Source: Blastococcus atacamensis
GTDB taxonomy: Bacteria; Actinomycetota; Actinomycetes; Mycobacteriales; Geodermatophilaceae
DNA length: 32,532 bases
Assembly: GCF_002938425.1 (NCBI RefSeq)
Contig: NZ_POQU01000041.1
Coordinates: 1-32,532 of the forward strand
Reading direction: 5' to 3'
The position numbers and the translations under genes were made by a program. Under the pieces are notes generated by a model, which had not been told where the DNA came from, did no database searches, and worked only from the letters and a program-made list of their open reading frames with translations. Position 1 is the first letter of the stretch. Each line of letters starts with the position of its first letter. Positions 1 to 7,503 of this stretch are shown piece after piece.

Positions 1-12
1 TCTCATCTCATT

Positions 13-45
13 TTGTTGGCAGCGTTAGATTGGTAGAAGAGACCG
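13..45 (+). other. Degraded Nextera Read 1 adapter at left contig end
   Basis: By eye, 26 of these 33 bases match the Illumina Nextera Read 1 transposase adapter, including the blocks GGCAGCGT and AAGAGAC at the right spacing. The AT-rich stretch before it (1-12) is also unlike the GC-rich genome that follows. The same adapter, reverse-complemented, lies at the other end. This is library sequence, not genome. Match counts are from memory of the adapter sequence. Confidence 0.85.
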
Positions 46-97
46 CTCCTGCGGTCCCCGACGTTTCGCCACGGCTCCGGCCGCTCATGCACTCGGG

Positions 98-1375
98 ATG
101 ACTCCCGAGCATCGCGCGCGCCGCACGGACGAGCAGGCGCCCCCGGAAGGGTTCGCCGACGGCGGCGGGACCGTGGTGCCCGAGGAGAGCCTGGGGGAAC
201 GCCTGCTCGGCTCGTTGCTGGACCGCGCCCACCTGGTCCCGCCTCGCCTGGTCGGACCGCTCGTGGCGCAGGAGCTGGTGCGCGTCGGCGCCTCCGACAT
301 CAGCATCCACCTGCAGGACCTCGACCAGATGACGCTGCAGCCGCTGTCCGGTCGGGGCCTGGTCGGCGAGCCCGAGAGCATCGCGGGCAGCTCGGTGGGC
401 CAGGCCTTCGCCACCGACAGCCCGGTAGAACGCGACGTGATCGGCGGTATCCGACTGCACCTGCCGATGCTCGACGGCTCCGACCGCGTCGGCGTCCTGT
501 CGTTCACCCTCCCAGCGGTCGGCGAGCACGACCGGCGGCTCGCGCAGCGGGTGGCCGGGCTGGTGGCCGACCTGGTCGTGACCAAGAACGAGTACACCGA
601 CACCTTCGAGCGGGTGCGGGCGACGCAGGAGCTGACGCTCGCCGCCCAGCTGCAGCGCCAGAGCCTCCCGCCGCTGGCGATGACGACACCGGACGTCAGC
701 CTGGCCGGCATGCTCGAACCGGCCTACTCGGTGGGCGGGGACAGCTTCGACTACGCGTTGAACGAGCACGTGCTGCACCTGCTCGTCCTCGACGCCATGG
801 GCCATGGGTTGGAGGCGGCGACCATGGCGACCGTGGCCCTCGCGGCCTACCGACACGGCCGACGCCAGGACCTCTCCCTCGTCGACCTGTACGCGGCCAT
901 GGACGACGCGGTGGCCACGACCTTCCCCGGCCGGTTCGCCACCGCCCACCTGGGAGAGCTCGACACGATGACCGGGCGGTTGAGCTGGGTCAACGCCGGC
1001 CATCCGCCGGCATTGTGGGTGCGTGAGGGCGCGGTGATCGGCGAGCTGACCGGACCGGTCAGCCGGCCGCTGGGTCTGGGCAGCGGGCAGCCACCGGTGC
1101 AGGCCCAGCAGCTGGAGCAGGGCGACCGGCTCCTGTTCTTCACCGACGGCGTCGTCGAGGAGCGGCTGGGTGGCGGCGAGCAGTTCGGCGAGAAGCGCCT
1201 GCGCGAACTGCTGGAGGAGACGACCACCGCGGGGCTGCAGCCTGCCGAGAGCGTCCGCCGGCTGTCGCACGCCCTGATGGACGCCCGGCGGGGACTGACC
1301 AGCGACGACGCGTCACTGCTGCTGGTGGAGTGGCAGTCACCGCCGAAGGACGACGAGCTGGCACCGAGCCCCTGA
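98..1375 (+). CDS. SpoIIE/PP2C-family serine phosphatase with GAF-like sensor
   Basis: A 425-residue PPM-type (SpoIIE-like) protein serine/threonine phosphatase. Residues about 40-165 look like a degenerate GAF-type sensor domain. A linker helix with the QLQRQSLPP motif (about 184-192) leads into the phosphatase domain. Metal-binding and fold motifs are GGDSFD (213-218), DAMGHG (232-237), NAGHPP (299-304), FFTDG (347-351) and TSDDAS (401-406). Members usually dephosphorylate STAS anti-anti-sigma proteins, freeing them to bind an anti-sigma kinase. No STAS partner is adjacent; the only STAS/RsbW pair is 24 kb away. The ATG at 98 has only a weak ribosome site, and the frame stays open upstream to the adapter, so the N-terminus may be truncated by the contig end. 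Faces the SDR gene tail to tail. Confidence 0.9.
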   Translation: MTPEHRARRTDEQAPPEGFADGGGTVVPEESLGERLLGSLLDRAHLVPPRLVGPLVAQELVRVGASDISIHLQDLDQMTLQPLSGRGLVGEPESIAGSSVGQAFATDSPVERDVIGGIRLHLPMLDGSDRVGVLSFTLPAVGEHDRRLAQRVAGLVADLVVTKNEYTDTFERVRATQELTLAAQLQRQSLPPLAMTTPDVSLAGMLEPAYSVGGDSFDYALNEHVLHLLVLDAMGHGLEAATMATVALAAYRHGRRQDLSLVDLYAAMDDAVATTFPGRFATAHLGELDTMTGRLSWVNAGHPPALWVREGAVIGELTGPVSRPLGLGSGQPPVQAQQLEQGDRLLFFTDGVVEERLGGGEQFGEKRLRELLEETTTAGLQPAESVRRLSHALMDARRGLTSDDASLLLVEWQSPPKDDELAPSP

Positions 1376-1449
1376 TCGGCCGAGGTCCTGCCGCGCGGGG
1401 GCCGGACGGCGCCTCGGGGCACGGACAGGGAGGCCGGCCGTGGCGGAGT

Positions 1450-2346
1450 TCAGATGCTGCGCCAGTGCGCCTCGGTGGCGTTGCCCTCCTCGTGGGTGCG
1501 GAAGACGTTGCCCTCGGTGGCCGGCGCCGGCTCGTTCGAGATGGCCATCTTCTGCAGCAGCGGACCGACCAGGACGTCGTACAGGCCCGGCAGCAAGCGG
1601 AAGCCGGCGGTGATCAGCGGGTTGAACAGGCCGGCCTGCACCACGCGGCGCGGCTGGTCCAACGTGGTCAGGATCCGCCTGGCGACCCGCTGCGGGGAGT
1701 ACACCGGCGGCGGCGGCCGCCCGGTGCTGCCAACGTAGGAGGCGCCCTGCGAGTAGATCGGGGTGTTCACCCCGCCGGGCTGGACGACCGTCACCGAGAT
1801 GCCGGGCACGTCCCGGACCTCCTGCTGCAGCACGCGGGCCAGCCCGAGCTGACCGAACTTGGCCACCACGTAGCTGCCCATGAGCGGGGCCGTGACGTTG
1901 CCGAGCAGCGAGTTGACGATCACCAGGTGGCCCGCGCCCTGCTTCCGGAACACCGGCAGCACGTGCCGCGCCACGGTCGCGGTGCCGTGGACCGCCGTGT
2001 CCACCACCCGCTCGTAGACCTCCTTGGGCACGTCCTCCACCCGCCCGTAGGCCATCACCTGGGCGGCGTGGACGACGAGGTCGAGCCGGCCGAACTCCGC
2101 GACGGCGGAGTCGACCACGGCGCTGAAGGCGTCCTCGTCCAGGACGTCGGCCGGGCACGCGGTGACCGCGGCGGCCCCGGCCTCGCGGACCTCGCGCGCC
2201 GCGGCCTCCAGGGACGCGCGCCCGCGGGCGACCAGCACCACGCGGGCGCCGCGCTCACCCAGCTGCACGGCGGTCGCCCGGCCGATGCCGCTGGATGCCC
2301 CGGTGATCAGCGCGGTGATGGGTCCTGGGTGCTCAGGGATCGGCAC
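1450..2346 (-). CDS. Short-chain dehydrogenase/reductase (SDR)
   Basis: A 298-residue classical SDR, an NAD(P)-dependent oxidoreductase. The Rossmann nucleotide loop TGASSGIG is at 15-22, and the catalytic Ser146, Tyr159 and Lys163 are all present (NSLLG, then SYVVAK). The usual NAG motif after strand 4 reads HAAQ (93-96), so the structural Asn is replaced. The C-terminal 80 residues resemble the extension of membrane-associated SDRs. The GTG at 2346 was chosen because GAGGAGA sits just upstream and the SDR fold begins right after it; the open frame extends further upstream but with low-complexity Arg/Ala sequence. Substrate cannot be inferred. Transcribed alone, facing the phosphatase gene. 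Confidence 0.88.
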   Translation of the reverse strand: MPIPEHPGPITALITGASSGIGRATAVQLGERGARVVLVARGRASLEAAAREVREAGAAAVTACPADVLDEDAFSAVVDSAVAEFGRLDLVVHAAQVMAYGRVEDVPKEVYERVVDTAVHGTATVARHVLPVFRKQGAGHLVIVNSLLGNVTAPLMGSYVVAKFGQLGLARVLQQEVRDVPGISVTVVQPGGVNTPIYSQGASYVGSTGRPPPPVYSPQRVARRILTTLDQPRRVVQAGLFNPLITAGFRLLPGLYDVLVGPLLQKMAISNEPAPATEGNVFRTHEEGNATEAHWRSI

Positions 2347-2405
2347 GGGCTCTCCTCGCCGCAGGCAGGGACGGCGCGGGTGCGACGTCCGTCGTGCACG
2401 ACCGA

Positions 2406-2825
2406 CTACCCGGGGCCGGCGTCGGTCATGCCGTCGCCGGCGTCCAGCCGCTGCCGCAGCCAGCCGGGGCCGGCGCACCGCACTCCTCCGGGCAGCCGCG
2501 CCCGCAGCCCGCGGTCGGCCGTCACCACGAGCACGTCCTCCCCCGCGGCGGCGATCTCGTCCACGGCCGCGACCAGGGCATCGTCACCACTGCCCGGAGC
2601 CCGCACGAGCCGGACACCGACCGGTTCCGGAACCGCGCGGGCGGCGCCCTCCACGACGGCGACGACCGCACCGATCCGCAGCGACCCGCCGTCTGGCCCC
2701 GGCACCCCGGCGGGGAGCGCGACGAGGGCCGCGAGCAGCCGCTCGGCCGCTCCGGCGCGGTCGCGCCACCACCCGTCGGGACGGGCCCCCATGACGTTGG
2801 CCAGGTCCACCACCAGCGCAGTCAT
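2406..2825 (-). CDS. NYN/PIN-like domain protein
   Basis: A 139-residue protein opening with MTALVVDLANVMGARPDGWW, the acidic strand-1 signature (VVDLANV) of NYN/YacP-like PIN-fold proteins. Further acidic strand motifs follow: GSGDDALVAA and VVTADRGLRARL, the latter typical of the second metal-binding site. Proteins of this fold are candidate ribonucleases. The C-terminus (WLRQRLDA) is short and the protein is about minimal size for the domain. The ATG at 2825 has AAGGGTGG upstream. It is divergent from the membrane protein at 2937. The fold call is from motif reading; RNase activity is inference. Confidence 0.75.
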   Translation of the reverse strand: MTALVVDLANVMGARPDGWWRDRAGAAERLLAALVALPAGVPGPDGGSLRIGAVVAVVEGAARAVPEPVGVRLVRAPGSGDDALVAAVDEIAAAGEDVLVVTADRGLRARLPGGVRCAGPGWLRQRLDAGDGMTDAGPG

Positions 2826-2849
2826 CCGTCCACCCTTCCGGTTGGTCTC

Positions 2850-2875
2850 GTTTCTCCCTCCGACGGGCCGGGCAT
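2850..2875 (+). promoter_or_regulatory. Candidate sigma-B/SigF-type promoter
   Basis: GTTT (2850-2853), a 16-nt spacer and GGGCAT (2870-2875) differ by one base from the actinobacterial sigma-B/SigF consensus GTTT-N14-17-GGGTAT. It lies about 60 nt upstream of the membrane protein gene at 2937. Prediction only. Confidence 0.4.
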
Positions 2876-2936
2876 GGAACCTGATCACCGCCCCCGGGGG
2901 ACAGCAGGCGGCTCCATTCGGACGAAGGGAACCACC

Positions 2937-3569
2937 ATGGCCGGGCACGACCACACCAGGCACGACCACGACGCGGGCCTCGGCGCCACCGAGGGCGCCT
3001 CGGTGTCCCGCGGCGCGGCACGCGACGCGATCAGCGCACAGCACGACCGCTTCGGCGGGATCAAGTGGGGCGCGGCCTTCTTCGGCTGGCTCTCGGCCAA
3101 CGGCCTCGCCGTCATCCTGATCGCGCTGCTGTCGGCAGCCGGTGTCGCGCTGGGCCTGTCGCAGGGGCTCGATTCGGCCGACGAGGCCGCGGACGAGGTC
3201 ACCAGCGGCATCGGCATCGGGGGCGGCATCGCCGTCCTCGTCATTCTCTTCCTCGCCTACCTGGCCGGCGGCTACGTGGCCGGCCGGATGGCCCGCTTCG
3301 ACGGCGTGCGCCAGGGCATCGCCGTCTGGGTGATCGGGCTGCTCGTCGTGCTCGCGCTCGCCGCAGCCGGTGCGGCCCTCGGCTCGCAGTACAACGTGCT
3401 GCAGCAGCTGAACCTGCCGCGCATCCCCATCGACGAGGGCACCGCGACCACCGCCGGCATCATCACGCTGGTCGCCATCCTGCTCATCACGCTGCTGGGC
3501 GCGATCCTCGGCGGCAAGCTCGGCGAGCGCTACCACCGCAAGGTCGACCGCGCGGGCTTCGACCTCTGA
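2937..3569 (+). CDS. Four-helix membrane protein, unknown function
   Basis: A 210-residue integral membrane protein. The N-terminus is His/Asp-rich (HDHTRHDHD, 4-12) and cytoplasmic-looking. It is followed by predicted transmembrane segments at about 47-74, 91-113, 126-149 and 171-192, and a charged tail (GERYHRKVDRAGFDL). Segments 2 and 4 carry glycine-rich faces (YLAGGYVAGRMARFDG; GAILGGKLGERYHR), a pattern seen in actinobacterial TIGR04086/YrzE-like membrane proteins; I do not recognise a precise family. ATG at 2937 has GAAGGGA eight bases upstream. A sigma-B-like promoter candidate upstream suggests stress-linked expression. The His-rich tail could bind metal, but that is inference. Confidence 0.8.
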   Translation: MAGHDHTRHDHDAGLGATEGASVSRGAARDAISAQHDRFGGIKWGAAFFGWLSANGLAVILIALLSAAGVALGLSQGLDSADEAADEVTSGIGIGGGIAVLVILFLAYLAGGYVAGRMARFDGVRQGIAVWVIGLLVVLALAAAGAALGSQYNVLQQLNLPRIPIDEGTATTAGIITLVAILLITLLGAILGGKLGERYHRKVDRAGFDL

Positions 3570-3621
3570 GCGAACGCACCCTCGCAGGCGTAGGGCTGTG
3601 CCCCGGACGGGGTTCCCGCCC

Positions 3622-3627
3622 TACGCT
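3622..3627 (+). promoter_or_regulatory. -10 element for leaderless DUF2277 transcript
   Basis: TACGCT fits the actinobacterial -10 consensus TANNNT and lies exactly 7 nt before the ATG at 3635, while no Shine-Dalgarno sequence is present. This is the geometry of a leaderless mRNA. Confidence 0.45.
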
Positions 3628-3634
3628 GCGCGGC

Positions 3635-3904
3635 ATGTGCCGCAACATCCGGCCCCTGGCGAACTTCGAGCCGCCCGCTGCGGACGACGAGATCCAGGCC
3701 GCCGCGCTCCAGTACGTCCGCAAGATCAGCGGGACCGTGAAGCCGTCCCAGGCGAACACCGAGGCGTTCGACCGCGCGGTCGCCGAGGTGACGGCCGCGT
3801 CAGCCCGGTTGCTCGAGTCGCTGGTCACCTCCGCCCCGCCGAAGGACCGCGAGGTGGAGGCCGCCAAGGCCCGGGCCCGCGCCGCCGCTCGCTACGGCAC
3901 CTGA
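3635..3904 (+). CDS. DUF2277 family protein
   Basis: An 89-residue protein matching the conserved DUF2277 pattern from end to end: MCRNIRPLANFEPPA at the start, then ALQYVRKISG, KPSQANTEAFDRAV, and the terminal APPKDREVEAAKARARAAAR. The family is common in actinobacteria and has no established function. The highly conserved Cys2 sits right after the initiator Met, which makes the start at 3635 certain. The mRNA is probably leaderless. It is a single gene followed by an inverted repeat at 3918-3939. Confidence 0.92.
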   Translation: MCRNIRPLANFEPPAADDEIQAAALQYVRKISGTVKPSQANTEAFDRAVAEVTAASARLLESLVTSAPPKDREVEAAKARARAAARYGT

Positions 3905-3917
3905 CCGGCGCGGCGAA

Positions 3918-3939
3918 TCTCGATTGCGCACAATCGGAA
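3918..3939 (+). terminator. Inverted repeat, possible terminator or operator
   Basis: CGATTG (3921-3926) and CAATCG (3931-3936) are perfect inverted copies around CGCA. Pairing continues outward through one G-T wobble and two more pairs, giving a 9-bp stem. There is no T-run. It lies between the DUF2277 gene and the PGPGW gene, so it could terminate the former or be an operator for the latter. Confidence 0.35.
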
Positions 3940-3970
3940 TGAGCGACGGCCACCGGGGTAGTGACGACGC

Positions 3971-4483
3971 ATGTCGCCAGCGCCGCAGACCACCCGCTCG
4001 ACCGAGTACCGCGTCACGGGTAACCGCACCGCCGACGTCCCACGGTCGCAGGGGGTCGGCGGCGGTGCGACCGTGTGCGCGGACTGCACCGACGGGCTGG
4101 GCAAGCCGCGCGAGCTCGAGCCGGGCTCCTTCCGCGCCCGGGTGCACGGCAACCCAGGGACGGCGATCGCCTGGCGGGTGGCCGTCTTCACCGCCGGCCT
4201 GCTGCTGGTGATGCTCGGGGTCGCGCTCACCGTGCTGCCCGGACCGCTCACCATCCCGCCGGTGCTGGCCGGGCTGTGGGTCTGGTCGACCGAGTTCGAC
4301 TGGGCGCGCCGGTTCTTCGCCAGCTTCAGGCGCAAGGCCGTAGCCGCCTGGCGGCACGCCAAGCAGCACCCGGTGAGCTCGCTCGCGATCACCGTCGGCG
4401 GCCTCGCCGCGGCCGGCGTCGCCTTCTGGGCCGTCGGCCACTTCCAGCTGGTCGACAGGGCGACCACGGCCCTGGGCTTGTGA
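3971..4483 (+). CDS. PGPGW / TIGR02611-type small membrane protein
   Basis: A 170-residue protein. A polar, probably disordered N-terminus (1-65) precedes two hydrophobic blocks at about 70-95 and 138-160. The first contains LPGPLTIPPVLAGLWV followed by EFDWARR, the hallmark of the PGPGW/TIGR02611 putative transmembrane family, with the terminal GW replaced here by LT. Family function is unknown. The start is uncertain: ATG 3971 has only a weak ribosome site, and a GTG at 4072 would still keep the conserved core. Two N-terminal cysteines (CADC) could be a metal site or chance. Followed 41 nt later by the GT-C gene. Confidence 0.8.
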   Translation: MSPAPQTTRSTEYRVTGNRTADVPRSQGVGGGATVCADCTDGLGKPRELEPGSFRARVHGNPGTAIAWRVAVFTAGLLLVMLGVALTVLPGPLTIPPVLAGLWVWSTEFDWARRFFASFRRKAVAAWRHAKQHPVSSLAITVGGLAAAGVAFWAVGHFQLVDRATTALGL

Positions 4484-4512
4484 CCGTCGTGGATCCGGCA
4501 GGGAGGGTCGCC

Positions 4513-4518
4513 TAACCT
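4513..4518 (+). promoter_or_regulatory. -10 element for leaderless GT-C transcript
   Basis: TAACCT matches TANNNT and is followed by exactly 6 nt before the GTG start at 4525. No Shine-Dalgarno sequence is visible, so the mRNA is probably leaderless. Confidence 0.45.
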
Positions 4519-4524
4519 GGGCCG

Positions 4525-5958
4525 GTGAGCACGGTCGCGGTGGAGGATCGTTCTGCGCCGGCCGCACCGGCTCCGGTCCGCTGGACGGCGGTCGAACTGC
4601 TGCCACCCCTGCTGCTCGTCGCGTTCGGCGTCGTGCTGCTGCTTCCGGGGCACGGGCTGTGGTTCGACGAGCTGTTCACCGCCGAGGTCGCCCGGCTGCC
4701 GCTGAGCGAGATCCTCGGCGCCATCGGCTCCGGCCGGGGCACCACCAGCTACCTGGAGAACGTCCCGCCCGCGTACAACTCGCCCTACTACGTCGTCGCG
4801 CACGCCTGGATGGCGCTGCCCGGGCTGGGCGGCGACACGGCGCTGCGGATGTTCTCCCTGCTGGCCACCGCCGGTGGACTCGCACTGGTCACCCGCGCCG
4901 TGGCCCGCCTCGCCGGACGGGCCACCGGCGTCCTGGCCGGGGTGCTGCTCGCCTGCAGCCCGCTGCTGCTCGAGCAGTCGGTCGAGGCGCGCAGCTACGG
5001 GCTGGCGGTGCTGGCCACCGGCGGCGCGGTGCTCGGGTTGGTGCGGTGGCTGCAGGAGCCTCCACGGGGCCTCCTGCTGCTCGGCCTGGCCGGTGCGGGC
5101 ATGGGCCTGGCCCACTGGTACGCCCTGACGGTCCTGGCCGCCTTCGTCACCGCGGCCGTGCTGCTGCGCGGGCGCCGCGCGCTGCCGGTGGTCGTCGGAG
5201 GATTCCTCGGTACCCTTCCGGCACTGGCCTTCGTCGCCCTCGCGGCGCTCAACGGCACCGGCGGTCGCAACGCCGAGCACCTCAACGACACCGACGGCCG
5301 GCTGGTCGGGCTGGCGATCGAGGCGTGGGCCGGTGGCCGCACACCGATGCTCTGGGCGGTCGTGGTCCTCGCCGTCGTCGGTGCCGCCCGCGGTGCGGGC
5401 GTCCGGGTGCTGGCGACGTGCTGGGTCGTCGTCCCCCTGCTGCTCCTGGTGGCCGCCGAGCTCGTGCGCCCGGTGTTCCTGCCGCGCTACCTGCTGGCCG
5501 CTCTGCTCGGCCTCGCGGTCCTGGCCGCGGCGGGCGCCATGGCCCTCCCCCGGCCGACCCGGGTGCCGGCCGCGGCCGTGCTGATCGGCTGCTGCCTGCT
5601 CGCCGCCGCGCCGCTGGCCGAGCGTGGTCCGCGGGAGCGCGCCGACGACGCGGTCGCGCTGTTGGCCGAGAGGCACCGCAGCGGCGAGCCCGTGGTGGCC
5701 GCCGATCAGCGCTCGGCCCTCGGCCTGGACCACTACGTGCGCGTCCTCGCCCCGCAGCTGCGTCCCGACGTCGTGCTCCCCCCGGACGACGCGCCCGCCG
5801 ACGCCGACCGGGTCTGGCTGGTCCGCCGGGTGATCGACGGCGAACCGGTGCCCACCGATGACGACGCGATCCTGGCCGACGCCGGCCTGGAGGTGGTCCA
5901 GGAGTTCGCCCTGGAGGGCAGCAAGACCCAGCTGGTCGTCCAGCTCTGGACGCGCTGA
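4525..5958 (+). CDS. GT-C family glycosyltransferase (GT39/PMT_2-like)
   Basis: A 477-residue polytopic membrane protein with about nine to eleven hydrophobic segments. The first extracytoplasmic loop holds WFDELFT (46-52); the acidic D48/E49 pair after the first helix is the catalytic signature of GT-C enzymes that use polyprenyl-phosphate sugars. PPAYNSPYYV and EARSYGLAVL (EQSVEARSYG) are typical of the ArnT/PMT-like subgroup. The C-terminal 120 residues form a soluble-looking domain. It probably transfers a sugar from a lipid donor to a cell-envelope acceptor outside the membrane; donor and acceptor are unknown. The gene ends 7 nt from the stop of a GT2 gene on the other strand, so two glycosylation loci converge here. 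Confidence 0.85.
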   Translation: MSTVAVEDRSAPAAPAPVRWTAVELLPPLLLVAFGVVLLLPGHGLWFDELFTAEVARLPLSEILGAIGSGRGTTSYLENVPPAYNSPYYVVAHAWMALPGLGGDTALRMFSLLATAGGLALVTRAVARLAGRATGVLAGVLLACSPLLLEQSVEARSYGLAVLATGGAVLGLVRWLQEPPRGLLLLGLAGAGMGLAHWYALTVLAAFVTAAVLLRGRRALPVVVGGFLGTLPALAFVALAALNGTGGRNAEHLNDTDGRLVGLAIEAWAGGRTPMLWAVVVLAVVGAARGAGVRVLATCWVVVPLLLLVAAELVRPVFLPRYLLAALLGLAVLAAAGAMALPRPTRVPAAAVLIGCCLLAAAPLAERGPRERADDAVALLAERHRSGEPVVAADQRSALGLDHYVRVLAPQLRPDVVLPPDDAPADADRVWLVRRVIDGEPVPTDDDAILADAGLEVVQEFALEGSKTQLVVQLWTR

Positions 5959-5965
5959 CCCGGCC

Positions 5966-6655
5966 TCAGCGCCGCGAGCGCAGCGCCCACCGCAACGAGC
6001 GGACCGACTGGCGCAACCGCGCGCCCGACGTCCAGGCCGACCGCCCCACCGGGCGGCGGTCGCGGACGACCGGGACGCTGGCGACCGGCCGACCGGACCG
6101 GCCGACCGCGAGGACGACGCTCGGCGCCCCGTCCTCCCCCACGGCCGTCACGACCGCGTCCCGGACTCCCCGCCCCATCGCCAGGAAGGCCCCGGCGTCC
6201 GGCGGCAACCCGGTGAGCCGCGCGGCCACCCGGCGGTGGGCGGTGCCGGTGAGCCGGCGCAGCGGCGACTCGTAGCTGCCCCGCCGCCCGGCAAAGACGG
6301 CGTCCACGTCGCCCTCGGCGAGCCGGTCGAGCAGCACGGGCACGGCCTCCGGCGGGTCCTGCAGATCCGCGTCCAGGCACACCCAGACGTCGGCATCGGG
6401 CTCGTCGGCCAGACCGCGGGCCAGCGCCGCGTGCTGCCCGCCGTTGACGGTGAGCCCGGTGACCGACAGGTGCGGCCGGTCCTCCGCCAGCGCCATCGCC
6501 ACCGTGGCGCTGTCGTCCGGGGAGGCGTCGATGACCAGGCGCAGCCGCCAGTCGCGCCCGGCCAGGGCGGCCGCGAGCCGGTCGGTGAGCTCGGCCAGCG
6601 TCGCCTCGTTGCCGTACACCGGCACGACGACGGCGATGCGCGGGCCGGGAGTCAT
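5966..6655 (-). CDS. GT2 family glycosyltransferase
   Basis: A 229-residue GT-A fold transferase, third gene of the aldolase-epimerase-GT2 operon. The fold starts with IAVVVPVYGNEATL. The metal/nucleotide-sugar motif is DADLQDPPE (95-103), as in DPM1/DesI-like polyprenol-phosphate glycosyltransferases. The first acidic motif reads VIDASPDDS instead of the usual VDDGSxDxS. NGGQHAALARGL matches the acceptor-side motif of this group. There are no C-terminal membrane helices, so it is probably a cytosolic or peripheral enzyme making a lipid-linked sugar, a possible donor for GT-C proteins such as the convergent neighbour (inference). The ATG at 6655 overlaps the epimerase stop by 4 nt (ATGA), indicating translational coupling. 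Confidence 0.87.
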   Translation of the reverse strand: MTPGPRIAVVVPVYGNEATLAELTDRLAAALAGRDWRLRLVIDASPDDSATVAMALAEDRPHLSVTGLTVNGGQHAALARGLADEPDADVWVCLDADLQDPPEAVPVLLDRLAEGDVDAVFAGRRGSYESPLRRLTGTAHRRVAARLTGLPPDAGAFLAMGRGVRDAVVTAVGEDGAPSVVLAVGRSGRPVASVPVVRDRRPVGRSAWTSGARLRQSVRSLRWALRSRR

Positions 6656-7503
6656 CCGGCCGCCCACGTGCGTGCCAGCCCCTCGGCGAGGTCGACCGTG
6701 GGCGACCACCCGAGCAGCTCCCCGGCCCGGGTGGGGTCGCAGACCCAGTCGGCGGTGTCCCAGCTGCGGCCCGGGTGCGCCCCCGGCTCGGTGGTGATGG
6801 GCCGGCCGGTCACCCGCTCGGCGGTGGCCACGAGCTCCTCGGTGCTGGTCTGCACGCCGGTGCCGATGTTGACCACCACCCCAGGCGGCAGGTCGTCGTC
6901 CGTTGCGGCGCGCACACAGGCGTCCACGACGTCCCCCACCCACACCCAGTCGCGACGGCTCAACCGGGCCGGGAGCGGCACGGTCGCGCCGGTGCGGGCC
7001 GCCGAGAGCACGACGGGCACGAGCCGGGTGGGGTGGTCGCCGGGCCCGTACACCTGGAAGGCGCGCAGCACCGCGGCCCGCACGCCCCGCTCGGCCGCGG
7101 CGGCCTGCAGCAGCAGCGAGCCGGCGGCCTTGGTGGCGCCGAAGAAGCCGCGCGGTTCCAGCGCGGCGTCCTCGGCCAGCGGGTGCGGCGCCGCCGCGTA
7201 TTCGGTGGAGGAGCCGAGCCGGACGACGGACCGGCAGGTGTCCGGCAGGGCGTCGACCAGCCACGGGGTGGTGTTGACCGCGGTGGTGGCGGCGCGCTCG
7301 GCCGGCGTGGCCTTGGCGCGGCCGGCGACGAGGCCGAAGACGACGTCGGGAGCCGCGGCGCGCACCGCGGCGGCGCCGGCGACCGGGTCGGCCAGGTCCA
7401 CCTCGCGCCGGGTGAGGGCGGTGACCTGCCAGCCGTCGGCCTGCAGGCGCGCCACCAGGTGCCGGCCCACGAAGCCGCCCGCCCCGGTCACGAGGGCTCT
7501 CAC
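6652..7503 (-). CDS. NAD-dependent epimerase/dehydratase, catalytic Tyr replaced
   Basis: A 283-residue extended SDR (nucleotide-sugar epimerase/dehydratase type). The NAD loop GAGGFVG is at 7-13, LGSSTEY (96-102) marks the active-site Ser/Thr strand, and the C-terminal half has WVWVGDVVDA, VVNIGTG and a terminal GWSPTVDLAEGL typical of the family. The YxxxK pair reads F121-G-A-T-K125: the catalytic Tyr is Phe (codon TTC), with the Lys kept. That should impair classical hydride-transfer chemistry, so it may catalyse something else, bind only, or use another residue. GTG 7503 overlaps the aldolase stop by 4 nt, and its own stop overlaps the GT2 start, so the three genes are translationally coupled. 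Confidence 0.85.
   Translation of the reverse strand: MRALVTGAGGFVGRHLVARLQADGWQVTALTRREVDLADPVAGAAAVRAAAPDVVFGLVAGRAKATPAERAATTAVNTTPWLVDALPDTCRSVVRLGSSTEYAAAPHPLAEDAALEPRGFFGATKAAGSLLLQAAAAERGVRAAVLRAFQVYGPGDHPTRLVPVVLSAARTGATVPLPARLSRRDWVWVGDVVDACVRAATDDDLPPGVVVNIGTGVQTSTEELVATAERVTGRPITTEPGAHPGRSWDTADWVCDPTRAGELLGWSPTVDLAEGLARTWAAG

Noticed and set aside
1376-1449. GC-rich short repeats between the phosphatase and SDR genes as a terminator
   Set aside because: No stem of convincing length could be drawn, in contrast to the clear hairpins elsewhere in the window.
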